Below the pieces are notes generated by a model that was given only the letters and a program-made list of their open reading frames with translations, searched no databases and was not told where the DNA came from. From Microvirga calopogonii (lineage in GTDB: Bacteria; Pseudomonadota; Alphaproteobacteria; Rhizobiales; Beijerinckiaceae): 64,000 bases of DNA. Location: the NCBI RefSeq assembly GCF_003347665.1, contig NZ_QDGA01000003.1, positions 62,001 through 126,000 of the forward strand, written 5' to 3'. The translations under genes and the position numbers were made by a program. Positions within the stretch are counted from its first letter, which is position 1. Each line of letters starts with the position of its first letter. Positions 32,046-41,270 of this stretch are shown here, piece by piece.

Positions 32046-32195
32046 TTAGTACTTGCGGCCGCTCTCGAGCTGCGTCTTCGCATCCATCTGCTTGACGGGA
32101 GGCGGGGTGAGATCGGCAGCCGGGGCGGTGGCGCAGGCAGCGATGGTCAGGGTAAGGCCGACGGCAACGAGGCCGCGGGTCAGTCGGGTCAACAT
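32046..32195 (-). CDS. very small lipoprotein (49 aa)
   Basis: The 49-residue product MLTRLTRGLVAVGLTLTIAAC... has a signal sequence ending in a lipobox (TIAAC, Cys21). A 28-residue mature tail follows, rich in Pro and charged residues (LTPPPVKQMDAKTQLESGRK). It should be lipid-anchored in the envelope. The family is unknown to me, but signal, lipobox and stop codon fit a real gene. It lies between guaB/MAPEG and rsmB on the opposite strand. Confidence 0.7.
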   Translation of the reverse strand: MLTRLTRGLVAVGLTLTIAACATAPAADLTPPPVKQMDAKTQLESGRKY

Positions 32196-32317
32196 AGAGA
32201 GTGGCTCCAAAGAGGAATCGTGCGGAATGCACGTACCCTCTCAATCCACTATCGATGGGGACAGAAAATAGGAAACAATGTGTCGTTTATACGGCCAAGC
32301 TTAAGTGTGCTTTTTCG

Positions 32318-33616
32318 ATGACACCTGCCGCCCGCATCTCTGCCGCCATCGAGGTCCTGGCCGATATCGATGCCCGCCGCCGCCCGGCGACCGACGCCCT
32401 GAAGGATTGGGGCCTGTCGCATCGTTTCGCCGGTTCCAAGGATCGGGCCGCCATCGCAAGCCTCGTCTACGACGCTCTGCGCCGGAAGTCCTCGGCCGCC
32501 TGGATCATGGGCGAGACGACGCCCCGCGCGATCGTGCTCGGGATGCTGAGGCTCCAGCGGAGCATGGCACCAGATGCCATCGCGGCGCTTTGCTCTGGTG
32601 ATCGCTTTGCTCCGGAGCCGCTCTCGGCCGGCGAGCGCGAGCGCCTGGAGAAGGCCGATCTCAGCGATGCGCCACCCCCTGTGGCGGGCGACTTTCCGGA
32701 CTGGATCGAGCCGTCCATCCGCGGTCTTTTCGGAGACGATCTCGTGGCGGAGATGCGGGCGCTTACGACCCGTGCGCCGCTGGATCTGCGGATCAACACC
32801 CTGAAAGTCTCTTCGCGCGAGGAGGCGCACGATGCCCTGCCGCATCTTGGCGCCGTCGAGACGCCGCTCTCGCCGCTGGGCCTCCGCATCGCTCCGAGCG
32901 AGGACGGGCGCGGCCCGGCGGTGCAGTCCGAACCCGAGTTCCTGAAGGGTTGGATCGAGATCCAGGACGAGGGCTCGCAGCTCGTGGCGCTGTTGTCCGG
33001 CGTCAAGCCCGGCGAGCAGGTGGTCGATCTCTGCGCGGGCGGCGGCGGCAAGACCCTGGCGCTGGCCGCCATGATGGAAAACCACGGCCAGATCTACGCC
33101 ACCGACAACGACGCCCGCCGCCTCGCTCCGATCCATGACCGGCTATCGCGCGCAGGTGTCCGCAACGTCCAGGTGCGCACGCCCCGGGCCAAGGCCGATG
33201 CGGTGACGGATCTCGACGGAAAGATCGATTGCGTTCTGGTGGATGCGCCCTGCACGGGCGTCGGCACCTGGCGGCGCAATCCGGATGCGAAATGGCGCCT
33301 GCGCCCCGGCAGCCTCGAGACCCGGCGCAAGGAGCAGGAAGCGGTTCTCGACCGGGCGGCACGGCTCGTAAAACCGGGCGGGCGCATCGTCTACATCACC
33401 TGCTCGATCCTCCCGGAGGAGAACGATGAGGCGCTGTCTGCCTTCATGGAGCGTCACGACCGGTTCAAGCCTGTCTCCATCGACAAGGCATTGGAGGCGG
33501 CTCAGCTCGGCCGTCTCAAGGATGTGGCGCGTCCAACCGCTCATGGGCTCCAGCTGACGCCACACAAGACCGGCACCGACGGCTTTTATGCCGCGATCCT
33601 GGTGCGAAACCCATGA
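32318..33616 (+). CDS. rsmB: 16S rRNA cytosine-C5 methyltransferase RsmB-like
   Basis: The 432-residue protein has an NusB-like N-terminal part (about 1-130) and a SAM-dependent NOL1/NOP2/Sun methyltransferase domain. SAM binding is seen in VVDLCAGGGGKTLALA. The two catalytic cysteines are in DAPCTGVGTWRRNPD and YITCSILPEEN. By homology it makes m5C967-type changes in 16S rRNA. The exact target among Rsm/Trm m5C enzymes is uncertain. I start at the ATG 32318 (MTPAARISAA). Confidence 0.85.
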   Translation: MTPAARISAAIEVLADIDARRRPATDALKDWGLSHRFAGSKDRAAIASLVYDALRRKSSAAWIMGETTPRAIVLGMLRLQRSMAPDAIAALCSGDRFAPEPLSAGERERLEKADLSDAPPPVAGDFPDWIEPSIRGLFGDDLVAEMRALTTRAPLDLRINTLKVSSREEAHDALPHLGAVETPLSPLGLRIAPSEDGRGPAVQSEPEFLKGWIEIQDEGSQLVALLSGVKPGEQVVDLCAGGGGKTLALAAMMENHGQIYATDNDARRLAPIHDRLSRAGVRNVQVRTPRAKADAVTDLDGKIDCVLVDAPCTGVGTWRRNPDAKWRLRPGSLETRRKEQEAVLDRAARLVKPGGRIVYITCSILPEENDEALSAFMERHDRFKPVSIDKALEAAQLGRLKDVARPTAHGLQLTPHKTGTDGFYAAILVRNP

Positions 33617-33669
33617 AAAGCCTCATATTTCGATTGTTGTCCCGACCCCGAAGGCCGTAAGAACCTGCC

Positions 33670-35226
33670 ATGACTCAGACCCACGATAAAATCCTCATCG
33701 TCGATTTCGGCTCCCAGGTGACCCAGCTCATCGCACGGCGCGTGCGTGAGGATGGCGTCTATTCGGAGGTGGTGCCGTTCCAGAAGGCCGCAGAGGCGAT
33801 CCGGACTATTAAGCCCAAGGGCGTGATCCTCTCGGGTGGGCCGGAATCGGTCACGACCGATGCCTCGCCCCGCGCGCCACAGGAGCTGTTCGACACGGAT
33901 CTTCCGGTCTTCGGCATCTGTTACGGCCAGCAGACCATGGCGGCGCAGCTCGGCGGCGAAGTCGAGGGCGGGCATCATTCGGAGTTCGGCCGCGCAGAGG
34001 TCGAGGTGCTGACCGAGAGCCCGCTGTTCCAGGGCGTCTGGCAAGTCGGCAAGAAGTATCCCGTGTGGATGAGCCACGGTGACCGGGTCACCAAGCTGCC
34101 GGCAGGCTTCGAGGTGCTGGCAATCTCGGAGAACGCGCCTTTCGCGGCTGTCGCGGATGAGGCGCGTAAATTCTATGCCGTGCAGTTCCACCCGGAGGTG
34201 GTGCATACGCCGCAAGGCGCGCAGCTCATCCGCAACTTCGTGCGCGACATCGCAGGCTGCAAGGGCGACTGGACCATGAAGGCCTTCCGTGAGGAGGCCA
34301 TCGAGCGCATCCGTGCCCAGGTCGGCACCGGCCGGGTGATCTGCGGTCTGTCGGGCGGCGTCGATTCCGCCGTGGCGGCCGTGCTGATCCACGAGGCCAT
34401 CGGCGACCAGCTCACCTGCGTGTTCGTGGACCATGGGCTGCTGCGTGCCTCTGAAGCCGAGCAGGTGGTCACGCTGTTCCGCGATCACTACAACATCCCG
34501 CTCGTGCACGTGCAGGCGCAGGACCTCTTCATCGGTGCGCTCGAAGGCGTGTCGGACCCGGAGGTAAAGCGCAAGACCATCGGCAAGCTCTTCATCGACG
34601 TGTTCGACGAGGAGGCCAAGAAGATAGGCGGCGCTGACTTCCTGGCGCAGGGCACGCTCTATCCCGACGTGATCGAAAGCGTCTCGTTCACCGGCGGGCC
34701 TTCAGTGACCATCAAGAGCCACCACAACGTCGGCGGCTTGCCCGAGCGCATGAAGATGAAGCTCGTGGAGCCGCTTCGTGAGCTGTTCAAGGACGAGGTG
34801 AGGGTGCTCGGCCGCGAGCTCGGCCTACCCGAGGCCTTCGTCGGACGCCATCCGTTCCCCGGCCCGGGTCTCGCCATCCGCGTGCCCGGCGAGATCACCC
34901 GCGAGAAGCTCGACATCCTTCGCAAGGCCGATGCGATCTATCTCGAGGAGATCCGCAATGCCGGCCTCTACGACGAGATCTGGCAGGCCTTTGCCGTGCT
35001 GCTTCCGGTGAAGACCGTCGGCGTCATGGGCGATGCGCGCACCTACGATCACGTCTGTGCGCTCCGCGCCGTCACGTCCATCGACGGCATGACGGCAGAT
35101 TTCTATCCCTTCGACATGACCTTCCTCGGCCGGGTCGCTACCCGCATCATCAACGAGGTGAAAGGCATCAACCGCGTCACCTACGACATCACCTCGAAGC
35201 CGCCTGGGACGATCGAGTGGGAGTAA
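33670..35226 (+). CDS. guaA: GMP synthase (glutamine-hydrolysing)
   Basis: The 518-residue enzyme aminates XMP to GMP. The class I amidotransferase domain has Cys84 in FGICYGQQ and the HPEV motif (FHPEVVHT). The ATP pyrophosphatase domain has the P-loop [11 protein letters not shown]. The C-terminal dimerisation domain ends KPPGTIEWE, the usual terminus. The small ArsC-like gene follows after 3 nt. Confidence 0.97.
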   Translation: MTQTHDKILIVDFGSQVTQLIARRVREDGVYSEVVPFQKAAEAIRTIKPKGVILSGGPESVTTDASPRAPQELFDTDLPVFGICYGQQTMAAQLGGEVEGGHHSEFGRAEVEVLTESPLFQGVWQVGKKYPVWMSHGDRVTKLPAGFEVLAISENAPFAAVADEARKFYAVQFHPEVVHTPQGAQLIRNFVRDIAGCKGDWTMKAFREEAIERIRAQVGTGRVICGLSGGVDSAVAAVLIHEAIGDQLTCVFVDHGLLRASEAEQVVTLFRDHYNIPLVHVQAQDLFIGALEGVSDPEVKRKTIGKLFIDVFDEEAKKIGGADFLAQGTLYPDVIESVSFTGGPSVTIKSHHNVGGLPERMKMKLVEPLRELFKDEVRVLGRELGLPEAFVGRHPFPGPGLAIRVPGEITREKLDILRKADAIYLEEIRNAGLYDEIWQAFAVLLPVKTVGVMGDARTYDHVCALRAVTSIDGMTADFYPFDMTFLGRVATRIINEVKGINRVTYDITSKPPGTIEWE

Positions 35227-35229
35227 CAG

Positions 35230-35577
35230 ATGCCGGTCACCCTCTATGGCATCAAGAATTGCGACACGGTGAAGAAGGCGCGCTCCTGGCTGGACGCCAA
35301 AGGCGTGCCCTATGCCTTCCACGACTACAAGTCGGAAGGCATTGACCGCCCGCGTCTCGAATCCTGGGCTCGCGATGTGGGCTGGGAGACGCTTCTGAAT
35401 CGTGCGGGAACCACGTTCCGCAAGCTGCCCGATGGCGATAGAGTCGGGCTCGACGAGCCGAAGGCGCTCGCGCTCATGCTCGATCAGCCCTCCATGATCA
35501 AGCGCCCGGTGCTCGATCTCGGCGGGCGGATTCTGGTGGGTTTTAAGCCGGAACTATACGAAGAATCGATCAGGTAG
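35230..35577 (+). CDS. ArsC/Spx-like thioredoxin-fold protein (YffB type)
   Basis: The 115-residue protein begins MPVTLYGIKNCDTVKKAR, with the redox Cys at residue 11. It has the ArsC-family C-terminal motif SMIKRPVLDLGGRILVGF. The YffB/Yfgd type usually has no proven arsenate reductase activity and may act on glutathione disulfides. It is coupled to guaA by a 3-nt gap. Specific activity is not inferable. Confidence 0.85.
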   Translation: MPVTLYGIKNCDTVKKARSWLDAKGVPYAFHDYKSEGIDRPRLESWARDVGWETLLNRAGTTFRKLPDGDRVGLDEPKALALMLDQPSMIKRPVLDLGGRILVGFKPELYEESIR

Positions 35578-35714
35578 CGTCTCGTCCGCTTCCCTCGTCA
35601 TAGCTGTGCTCGTCATGGCCGTGCGCGTCTTGGGATCTCAATGCGTCAAAACGTCGATCCCCTGAACAAGTCCGAGGATGACGAACCCATCTTTCTCATT
35701 GAGTTTCCGTCGGA

Positions 35715-35790
35715 TTACGCCTGCGGCGGATCGAAGTTCAGGCCGGGCAGCCCGTCGCCGTCGGGAGTGCCGAAACCGCTGGGCTGCAAC
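35715..35790 (-). pseudogene. 3' relic of a TRAP large permease gene
   Basis: On the minus strand, immediately downstream of the kinase stop codon, about 24 codons read PSGFGTPDGDGLPGLNF, then DPPQA and a stop (35715-35717). They closely resemble the C-terminus of the intact TRAP permease in this window (GGLPGLNFDEPPKIQ). No start and no further coding upstream in that frame remain. It looks like the tail of a lost or displaced paralogue. The similarity is short, so chance is not excluded. Confidence 0.5.
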
Positions 35791-37302
35791 TTACTCTATC
35801 GGTAGGACCATCTCGCAGGACGCGCCTCCCGGGGCGTAGGAGACCCATGCCTTGCCGCCTAGCTCCGCGCCTAGTCCGCGTTCGATGAGGCGGGAGCCGA
35901 AGCCCTTATGTGTCGGGGGCTTCACGGTGGGGCCGCCGCGCTCCCGCCAGGAAAGGACGAGTTGCTGCTCTTCACTGTCTGGCGACGGACTCTGCAAATC
36001 CCAGACGATGTCGACTTCTCCGTTATCGTTCGAGAGCGCGCCGTATTTTGCGGCATTGGTGGCGAGCTCATAGAGCGCCATCGAAAGCGAAAGCACCATC
36101 CGTGGGCTCACCCGCACCTTGGGGCCGCGCATGTGAATTCGCTCGGGCAAGCCGCCGCGATAAGCCTTGACGGCTTCCTCGATGACATAGGTCAGTTCCG
36201 CGCCCTCCCAGTTTTCCCGCGTCAGCACGTTATGGGATTGGGCAAGCGATATCAGCCGCCCCAGGAAGGTCTCATGTACGGATCTTGGTATATTCGTGTT
36301 GCGCAGGGTATGGGCGGCAATCGACTGAACGGTGGCGAGCGTGTTCTTAACTCGATGGTTGAGCTCGTTGATGAGCAGCCGCTGTCGCTCCTCGGCCTGG
36401 ACGCGTTCGATGGCGACGGAGGCAAGTTGAGAAAGCTGGACGATGATAGCTTCGTCCTCGGCATCGAACTCGCTTCCATCCATTTTGTCCGAGAGCTGGA
36501 TGAGTCCCAGAATTCTGTCGTCCTTCCAAACGAGAGGCGCCGCAAGCCATCCTCTCATCGGGGGATGAGCGTCCGCATATTGACCGAAGCCACGCCAGCG
36601 TGGATGCGCCTCGAGCTCGGCTTGCGTCATGCGGATCGGCTTATTGGTTTCGCCGATCATCGTGTAGATTCCCGAGCCATGGGGAGAGGCTTCGAAGTCC
36701 TTCCATTTCTCGTATTTGTCGGACATGAGATTGACGGCGATCAGCGAACTCCAGCTGTTGGTCCGAAGGAATCCAACGGTCGCCTGATGCGCGCCGACGA
36801 TCTCCTGAGCTGCCTTCGTGACGCTGGTGAGCAATTCCTCAAGCGAAGCCGCCGCCGTGATGGCAAGCGAGGCTCCGGCGAGGGCTTGGAGCCGTTCGGA
36901 GCGCTTGCGTAACGTTGCTTGGGTCTCATCGGAGCCGAGGGCATGAACCTCGACCATGGTCCCAGAAGCGGTCCGGCTCCGATCCTGGAAAGGACACGCC
37001 CTGAAGGCCACCGAAAGAGGAGTTCCGTTCTTGTGCAGGAGAACCGCTTCTCCCTTGCTCTCATGATCGATGGGATAAGGATGCTCGAAGAACGATTCGT
37101 CATGGGGTTGAGGGAGGTCCCCGTGTCTGCCGGGGAGTAGGATTTCCCGCAAAGGGCGGCCCTGCAATTCACGCGAGGAGTAACCTGTTAGCGTCTCGGC
37201 TGCGGCGTTGATGTCGACGCAGTTTTGATTTCGGTCAACCAAGAAGATCGCGGCCGATAGGAGGTCGAGCAGATTTCTCGGATTGTTCTCACTCTCCCGC
37301 AC
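35791..37302 (-). CDS. HWE-type sensor histidine kinase with PAS and GAF domains
   Basis: The 503-residue protein has no membrane segment. A PAS domain spans roughly residues 8-115, a GAF domain about 135-300, then the HWE/HisKA_2 kinase with the phospho-acceptor His in INELNHRVKNTLATVQ. The ATPase domain has the N-box YELATNAAKYGAL and ends GFGSRLIERGLGAELGG. HWE kinases are typical of alphaproteobacteria and often respond to light, redox or general stress. No response regulator is adjacent, so it is an orphan. A TRAP relic touches its 3' end. Confidence 0.88.
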   Translation of the reverse strand: MRESENNPRNLLDLLSAAIFLVDRNQNCVDINAAAETLTGYSSRELQGRPLREILLPGRHGDLPQPHDESFFEHPYPIDHESKGEAVLLHKNGTPLSVAFRACPFQDRSRTASGTMVEVHALGSDETQATLRKRSERLQALAGASLAITAAASLEELLTSVTKAAQEIVGAHQATVGFLRTNSWSSLIAVNLMSDKYEKWKDFEASPHGSGIYTMIGETNKPIRMTQAELEAHPRWRGFGQYADAHPPMRGWLAAPLVWKDDRILGLIQLSDKMDGSEFDAEDEAIIVQLSQLASVAIERVQAEERQRLLINELNHRVKNTLATVQSIAAHTLRNTNIPRSVHETFLGRLISLAQSHNVLTRENWEGAELTYVIEEAVKAYRGGLPERIHMRGPKVRVSPRMVLSLSMALYELATNAAKYGALSNDNGEVDIVWDLQSPSPDSEEQQLVLSWRERGGPTVKPPTHKGFGSRLIERGLGAELGGKAWVSYAPGGASCEMVLPIE

Positions 37303-37729
37303 TGTACCAAAGCCCTGTTCTGATGCCCCGATACACCGCCTTTTAACTTAGTAGCTACATCGCATCCGTCCGCCGCGACGAAATCAGATATCAATCGTCT
37401 TCAGTCGAAAAATGCCAATTCTATGGTTCGCTTTTGGCTGTTCTGCTAATGAATGTTTTTTGACTTGATAACGTAACCCAATAAACAAGCCATTTTTGTG
37501 GCGATAAAACATTATAATAGAAATATTGCTGCGGCAGCACGACACTGGCTGCGACTCCTGCGGAGGAGAGATCTTGCTTTTAGAGCGAAGAGCCGGACGG
37601 ATCCTCGTCTTCGCTCATCCTGACTGACCATCGCCCTTCTGCCGTTCCAAGGATGGTAACGGGCAATCCCGCTCAAAACGAAAAGGCGGGCCGCAAAGCC
37701 CGCCTTTTCAATGTCCGCTTCAGCCGTCC
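37303..37729. other. A/T-rich intergenic region upstream of the kinase
   Basis: This gap of about 427 bp has no gene I trust. The stretch 37390-37530 is clearly A/T-richer than its surroundings and should hold the kinase promoter. A terminator for dctM lies at 37681-37708. Confidence 0.6.
37681..37708 (-). terminator. intrinsic terminator of the TRAP operon
   Basis: AAAAGGCGGGC (37681-37691) and GCCCGCCTTTT (37698-37708) form a perfect 11-bp stem including the A/T ends, just beyond the dctM stop on the minus strand. Confidence 0.85.
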
Positions 37730-39625
37730 CTACTGGATCTTCGGCGGCTCGTCGAAGTTCAGGCCGGGGAGGCCGCCCGGTTCGCTGCCGGGAGCGCCGA
37801 GGCCCGGGACCAGCAGCTCGTCGAGCTTCTTCTGCACCGCTGCCGGATCGACGGTGGGTCCGGCGGCCTTGTAGTGCATCACGATCTGCGGGAACATGAT
37901 CACGATGGCCACCATGATCAGCTGGATGCACACGAAGGGCACGGCGCCCCAGTAGATCTGGCCCGTCGTGACCGGCTCCATCTTCTTGCCCGTCACACGG
38001 TCGATATACGGCACCTTCGGTGCCACCGAGCGCAGGAAGAAGAGGGCGAAGCCGAAGGGCGGGTGCATGAACGAGGTCTGCATGTTCACGGCCAGGATCA
38101 CACCGAACCAGATCAGGTCGATTCCGAGCTTGTCGGCCGCGGGCCCGAGGAGCGGGATGATGATGAAGGCCAGCTCGAAGTAATCGAGGAAGAAGGCCAG
38201 GAAGAACACCAGGATGTTCACGAAGACCAGGAAGCCGACCTGACCGCCGGGCAGCGAGGTGAGCAGGTGCTCGACCCAGATGTGGCCGTTCACGCCGTAG
38301 AAGGTGAGCGAGAACACGCGGGCGCCGATCAGGATGAACAGCACGAAGGCCGAGAGCTTCGCGGTCGCTTCCGTCGCCTGACGAACGAGGGTCCAGTTGA
38401 AGCGGGCGGGGTTGTTGTCGAGCTTGCGCTTGACGGCCGCGAGGATCACCGAGCCCAGGGCGCCCATGGCGCCGCCTTCGGTCGGCGTCGCGAGACCGAT
38501 GAAGATGGTGCCGAGCACGAGGAAGATCAGCAGGAGCGGCGGCACCATGACGAAGGTGACCTGCTGGGCCATGTTGGACATGAGACGCAGGCCGGTGAAG
38601 CGCTCGACGATGCCGACGATGAGCGCATAGATCGTCCCGGCGAGGATCATCTCGAAGGCGAGCGCGGCACCTTCATGTCCCTGGCTGTGAAGATAGGCGT
38701 AGAGGCCCACCAGGACGGCAGTGAGAACGGCCGAGATTGCGATGCGCTTGGCGCCCAGCATCTTGTTCATGAGGGCGCAGATCAGGGCCACCACAGTGGC
38801 GACGCAGATCGTCAGGATGACGAAGTCGGCACCGGCCTTGGTGCCGGTCTGAGACATCACATAATAGCCGACGAGACCCGAGAAGAGCACCAGGATGCCG
38901 AGCTGCCACACGCCGCGCGCGCCGTCGGGCTCGCGATAGCCGATGGCTTCCGGCGGCAGGCCGGGGGCCGATTTCGGGAAGAAGATCGACATCAGCATGA
39001 TGTAGCCGGCGTAAAGACCGGTCAGGATCAGGCCGGGCAGGAAGGCGCCCTCGTACATGTCGCCCACCGAGCGGCCGAGCTGGTCGGCCATGACGATGAG
39101 AACGAGGGAGGGCGGGATGATCTGAGCGAGCGTACCGGAGGCCGCGATCACGCCGGAGGCGAGACGGCGGTCGTAGCCGTAGCGCAGCATGATCGGAAGC
39201 GAGATGAGGCCCATGGAGATCACGGAGGCTGCAACGACGCCCGTCGTGGCGGCGAGCAGCGCGCCCACGAAGATCACCGCATAGGCGAGGCCGCCACGCA
39301 CGGGTCCGAAGAGCTGGCCGATGGTGTCGAGCAGGTCTTCCGCCATGCCGGAGCGTTCCAGCACCAACCCCATGAAGGTAAAGAACGGGATCGCCAGCAG
39401 CACCTCGTTCGACATGGTGCCGTAGATGCGGTCGGGCAGGGCCTGAAGGAGCGGCCAGGAAAGGGTGATGGTCTCGGGCGCCAGCGGAGCGAGTTCCACG
39501 GCGATGAAGAAGAACAGAAGCCCGTTGGCCGCGAGCGCAAACGCGACCGGGTAGCCGAGCAGGAGGAAGACCACGAGCGCCGCGAACATGATCGGCGCGA
39601 GGTTCTGGGCAATCAATGCAGCCAT
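37730..39625 (-). CDS. TRAP transporter large permease (DctM type)
   Basis: The 631-residue membrane protein couples sodium or proton entry to uptake of an organic anion or similar solute. It starts with the usual hydrophobic N-terminal segments (LLLGYPVAFALAANGLL) and contains GVVAASVISMGLISLP. It is about 200 residues longer than the common 430-aa DctM, with an inserted region of extra hydrophobic segments at about residues 260-370. The C-terminus is Gly/Pro-rich (SEPGGLPGLNF). I infer an operon with the dctQ gene, 39 nt upstream. Confidence 0.9.
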   Translation of the reverse strand: MAALIAQNLAPIMFAALVVFLLLGYPVAFALAANGLLFFFIAVELAPLAPETITLSWPLLQALPDRIYGTMSNEVLLAIPFFTFMGLVLERSGMAEDLLDTIGQLFGPVRGGLAYAVIFVGALLAATTGVVAASVISMGLISLPIMLRYGYDRRLASGVIAASGTLAQIIPPSLVLIVMADQLGRSVGDMYEGAFLPGLILTGLYAGYIMLMSIFFPKSAPGLPPEAIGYREPDGARGVWQLGILVLFSGLVGYYVMSQTGTKAGADFVILTICVATVVALICALMNKMLGAKRIAISAVLTAVLVGLYAYLHSQGHEGAALAFEMILAGTIYALIVGIVERFTGLRLMSNMAQQVTFVMVPPLLLIFLVLGTIFIGLATPTEGGAMGALGSVILAAVKRKLDNNPARFNWTLVRQATEATAKLSAFVLFILIGARVFSLTFYGVNGHIWVEHLLTSLPGGQVGFLVFVNILVFFLAFFLDYFELAFIIIPLLGPAADKLGIDLIWFGVILAVNMQTSFMHPPFGFALFFLRSVAPKVPYIDRVTGKKMEPVTTGQIYWGAVPFVCIQLIMVAIVIMFPQIVMHYKAAGPTVDPAAVQKKLDELLVPGLGAPGSEPGGLPGLNFDEPPKIQ

Positions 39626-39664
39626 TGATGAAAACTCCGGAATACTTGGATCTGGCGCCGGGGA

Positions 39665-40288
39665 TCAGCTGACGCCGTCGCCGGGAGGCGTCGCGCCGGT
39701 GCCAGGGGAATTGACGGTGCCGATGTCCTGGATGAGGCGCTCCGCCTCGGCTTCGACGCTGTGGCCGCCGGATTCTTCGTCCTCAAGCTGGCCCTGCATG
39801 ATCGCGACGCGCTTGATCAGCTCGCTCAGCCACTGGAAGAACATGGAGAGGAAGCCGAGCAGAATGAGCCCCTTGGCCGGCCAGATCAGCAGGCCGCCGG
39901 CATTCGACGAGACCTCGCCGGAGCGATAGGAGTTGATGAAGTAGGGGATGCACAGCCAGAGCAGCAGGGCCACAAAGGGGAGTAGGAAGAAGATGTGGCC
40001 GAAGACGTCGATCCCGTCCCGGCTGCGCTTCGAAAGCCGGCTGGAGACGATGTCGATGCGGATATGCTCGTTCGCCTTCAGGGTCCAGGCGGCGCAGAGC
40101 ATGAACACGGCACCGAACAGGTACCATTGCAGCTCGAGCCAGGCATTGGAGGATACGCCGAAAACGCGACGGATGATGGCGTTGACGGCCGAGACCAGGA
40201 TGGCCACCACGATGGCCCAGGCCGCAACCTTGCCGATGCGTTCGTTGATCGAGTCGATGACACGGGATAGCCCAAGAAGCGCCGTCAC
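39665..40288 (-). CDS. TRAP transporter small permease (DctQ type)
   Basis: The 207-residue protein has four hydrophobic segments (VAAWAIVVAILVSAVNAI, LQWYLFGAVFMLCAAWTL, FFLLPFVALLLWLCI, GLILLGFLSMFFQWLS) and the DctQ signature NAWLELQWYLF. A charged tail follows. It precedes dctM on the minus strand. The binding protein of the system is not in this operon; a candidate lies at 57826-58917. Confidence 0.88.
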   Translation of the reverse strand: MTALLGLSRVIDSINERIGKVAAWAIVVAILVSAVNAIIRRVFGVSSNAWLELQWYLFGAVFMLCAAWTLKANEHIRIDIVSSRLSKRSRDGIDVFGHIFFLLPFVALLLWLCIPYFINSYRSGEVSSNAGGLLIWPAKGLILLGFLSMFFQWLSELIKRVAIMQGQLEDEESGGHSVEAEAERLIQDIGTVNSPGTGATPPGDGVS

Positions 40289-40577
40289 CTGTCTCCCCCT
40301 TGAAATTGTTGATATGTTGCGGCCTAGCTATCGGACTTCAGGCAGTACCGCTAGTGCCGTTTTAGTCTAAGCGAGGTTTGCGGCCCTCGTAGCGGGGAAA
40401 TTTTCGGGCTGCAAGATGCTCTGTTGTTAAAAGTTTAGGCAGCCTAAGGCTTTGGTCTCGATAGGAAACTTGCGGCGTCAGCGTTCAGGCTTTCCGTCTT
40501 ACGTTGCGTCTCCCAGTCGTCCCACTTGGTTCTCCGGGTCTGGAATGGCTATAAGTTCCTAAACTCTGGAGGTGATC

Positions 40578-41168
40578 GTGACGCTGCTGATTGTTGGACT
40601 GGTGATCTTTCTCGGCATCCACTCCTTCAGCATGGCGCGCGGACGCCGAGCTGCCCTGATCGGAAAGATCGGGGAGGGGCCCTACAAGGGCCTTTACTCG
40701 CTCGTGTCCTTGATCGGGATCGTGCTGATCGCCATCGGCTTCGGCCAGTATCGCGCAAACGGCTACATCCCGGTCTGGGAGCCACCGGTCTGGACGCGTC
40801 ACCTCGCCCTTCTCTTGGTCTGGCTCGCCTTCATCTGCCTCGCGGCGGCCTATCTGCCGGGACGCATCAAGACCCGGCTCAAGCACCCGATGCTCGCCGG
40901 GGTGAAGATCTGGGCCGTGGCGCATCTTCTCGCCAACGGCGATCTCGGGTCTATCTTGCTGTTCGGCTCGATCCTGGCCTGGGCGGTGATGGCCCGCATC
41001 AGCGCCAAGCGCCGCGACGTGGCGGCCCAGCACGGGGGCACTGCAGCGCCTGCGGGATGGCGCAACGACGTGCTGGCGGTGGTGATCGGAACGGTTGCCT
41101 ATCTCGCCTTCGCGTTCTGGCTGCATCCCTGGCTGATCGGCGTTCCCGTCGTGCCTACCCGGACGTGA
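40578..41168 (+). CDS. NnrU family membrane protein
   Basis: The 196-residue protein has five or six hydrophobic segments and the NnrU-type features HSFSMARGRRAALIGKIGEG, PYKGLYSLVSLIG, and HPMLAGVKIWAVAHLLANGD. NnrU proteins occur near denitrification genes or alone, and their reaction is unknown. GGAGG stands just before the GTG at 40578, which I prefer to the GTG at 40572. The gap to dctQ (about 290 bp) shows no other gene. Confidence 0.85.
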   Translation: MTLLIVGLVIFLGIHSFSMARGRRAALIGKIGEGPYKGLYSLVSLIGIVLIAIGFGQYRANGYIPVWEPPVWTRHLALLLVWLAFICLAAAYLPGRIKTRLKHPMLAGVKIWAVAHLLANGDLGSILLFGSILAWAVMARISAKRRDVAAQHGGTAAPAGWRNDVLAVVIGTVAYLAFAFWLHPWLIGVPVVPTRT

Positions 41169-41270
41169 GAACTCTTGCGCACGAAGCCTCTCGCCTTGCG
41201 CGATGGTCTATGTTAGGCGACCTCCTTCGATTGCAGGAGGCGGCTGCTTTTTGGCCGCAAGAGTGAGACG

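Noticed and set aside
35641..35805. 54-codon plus frame beginning MRQNVDPLNKSEDD in the gap behind the ArsC-like gene
   Set aside because: It overlaps the TRAP relic on the other strand, has no ribosome binding site, and its second half is explained by the relic.
37874..39628. 584-codon plus frame opposite dctM
   Set aside because: The translation is a His/Asp/Glu-rich low-complexity string, the mirror of membrane-helix codons, and not a real protein.
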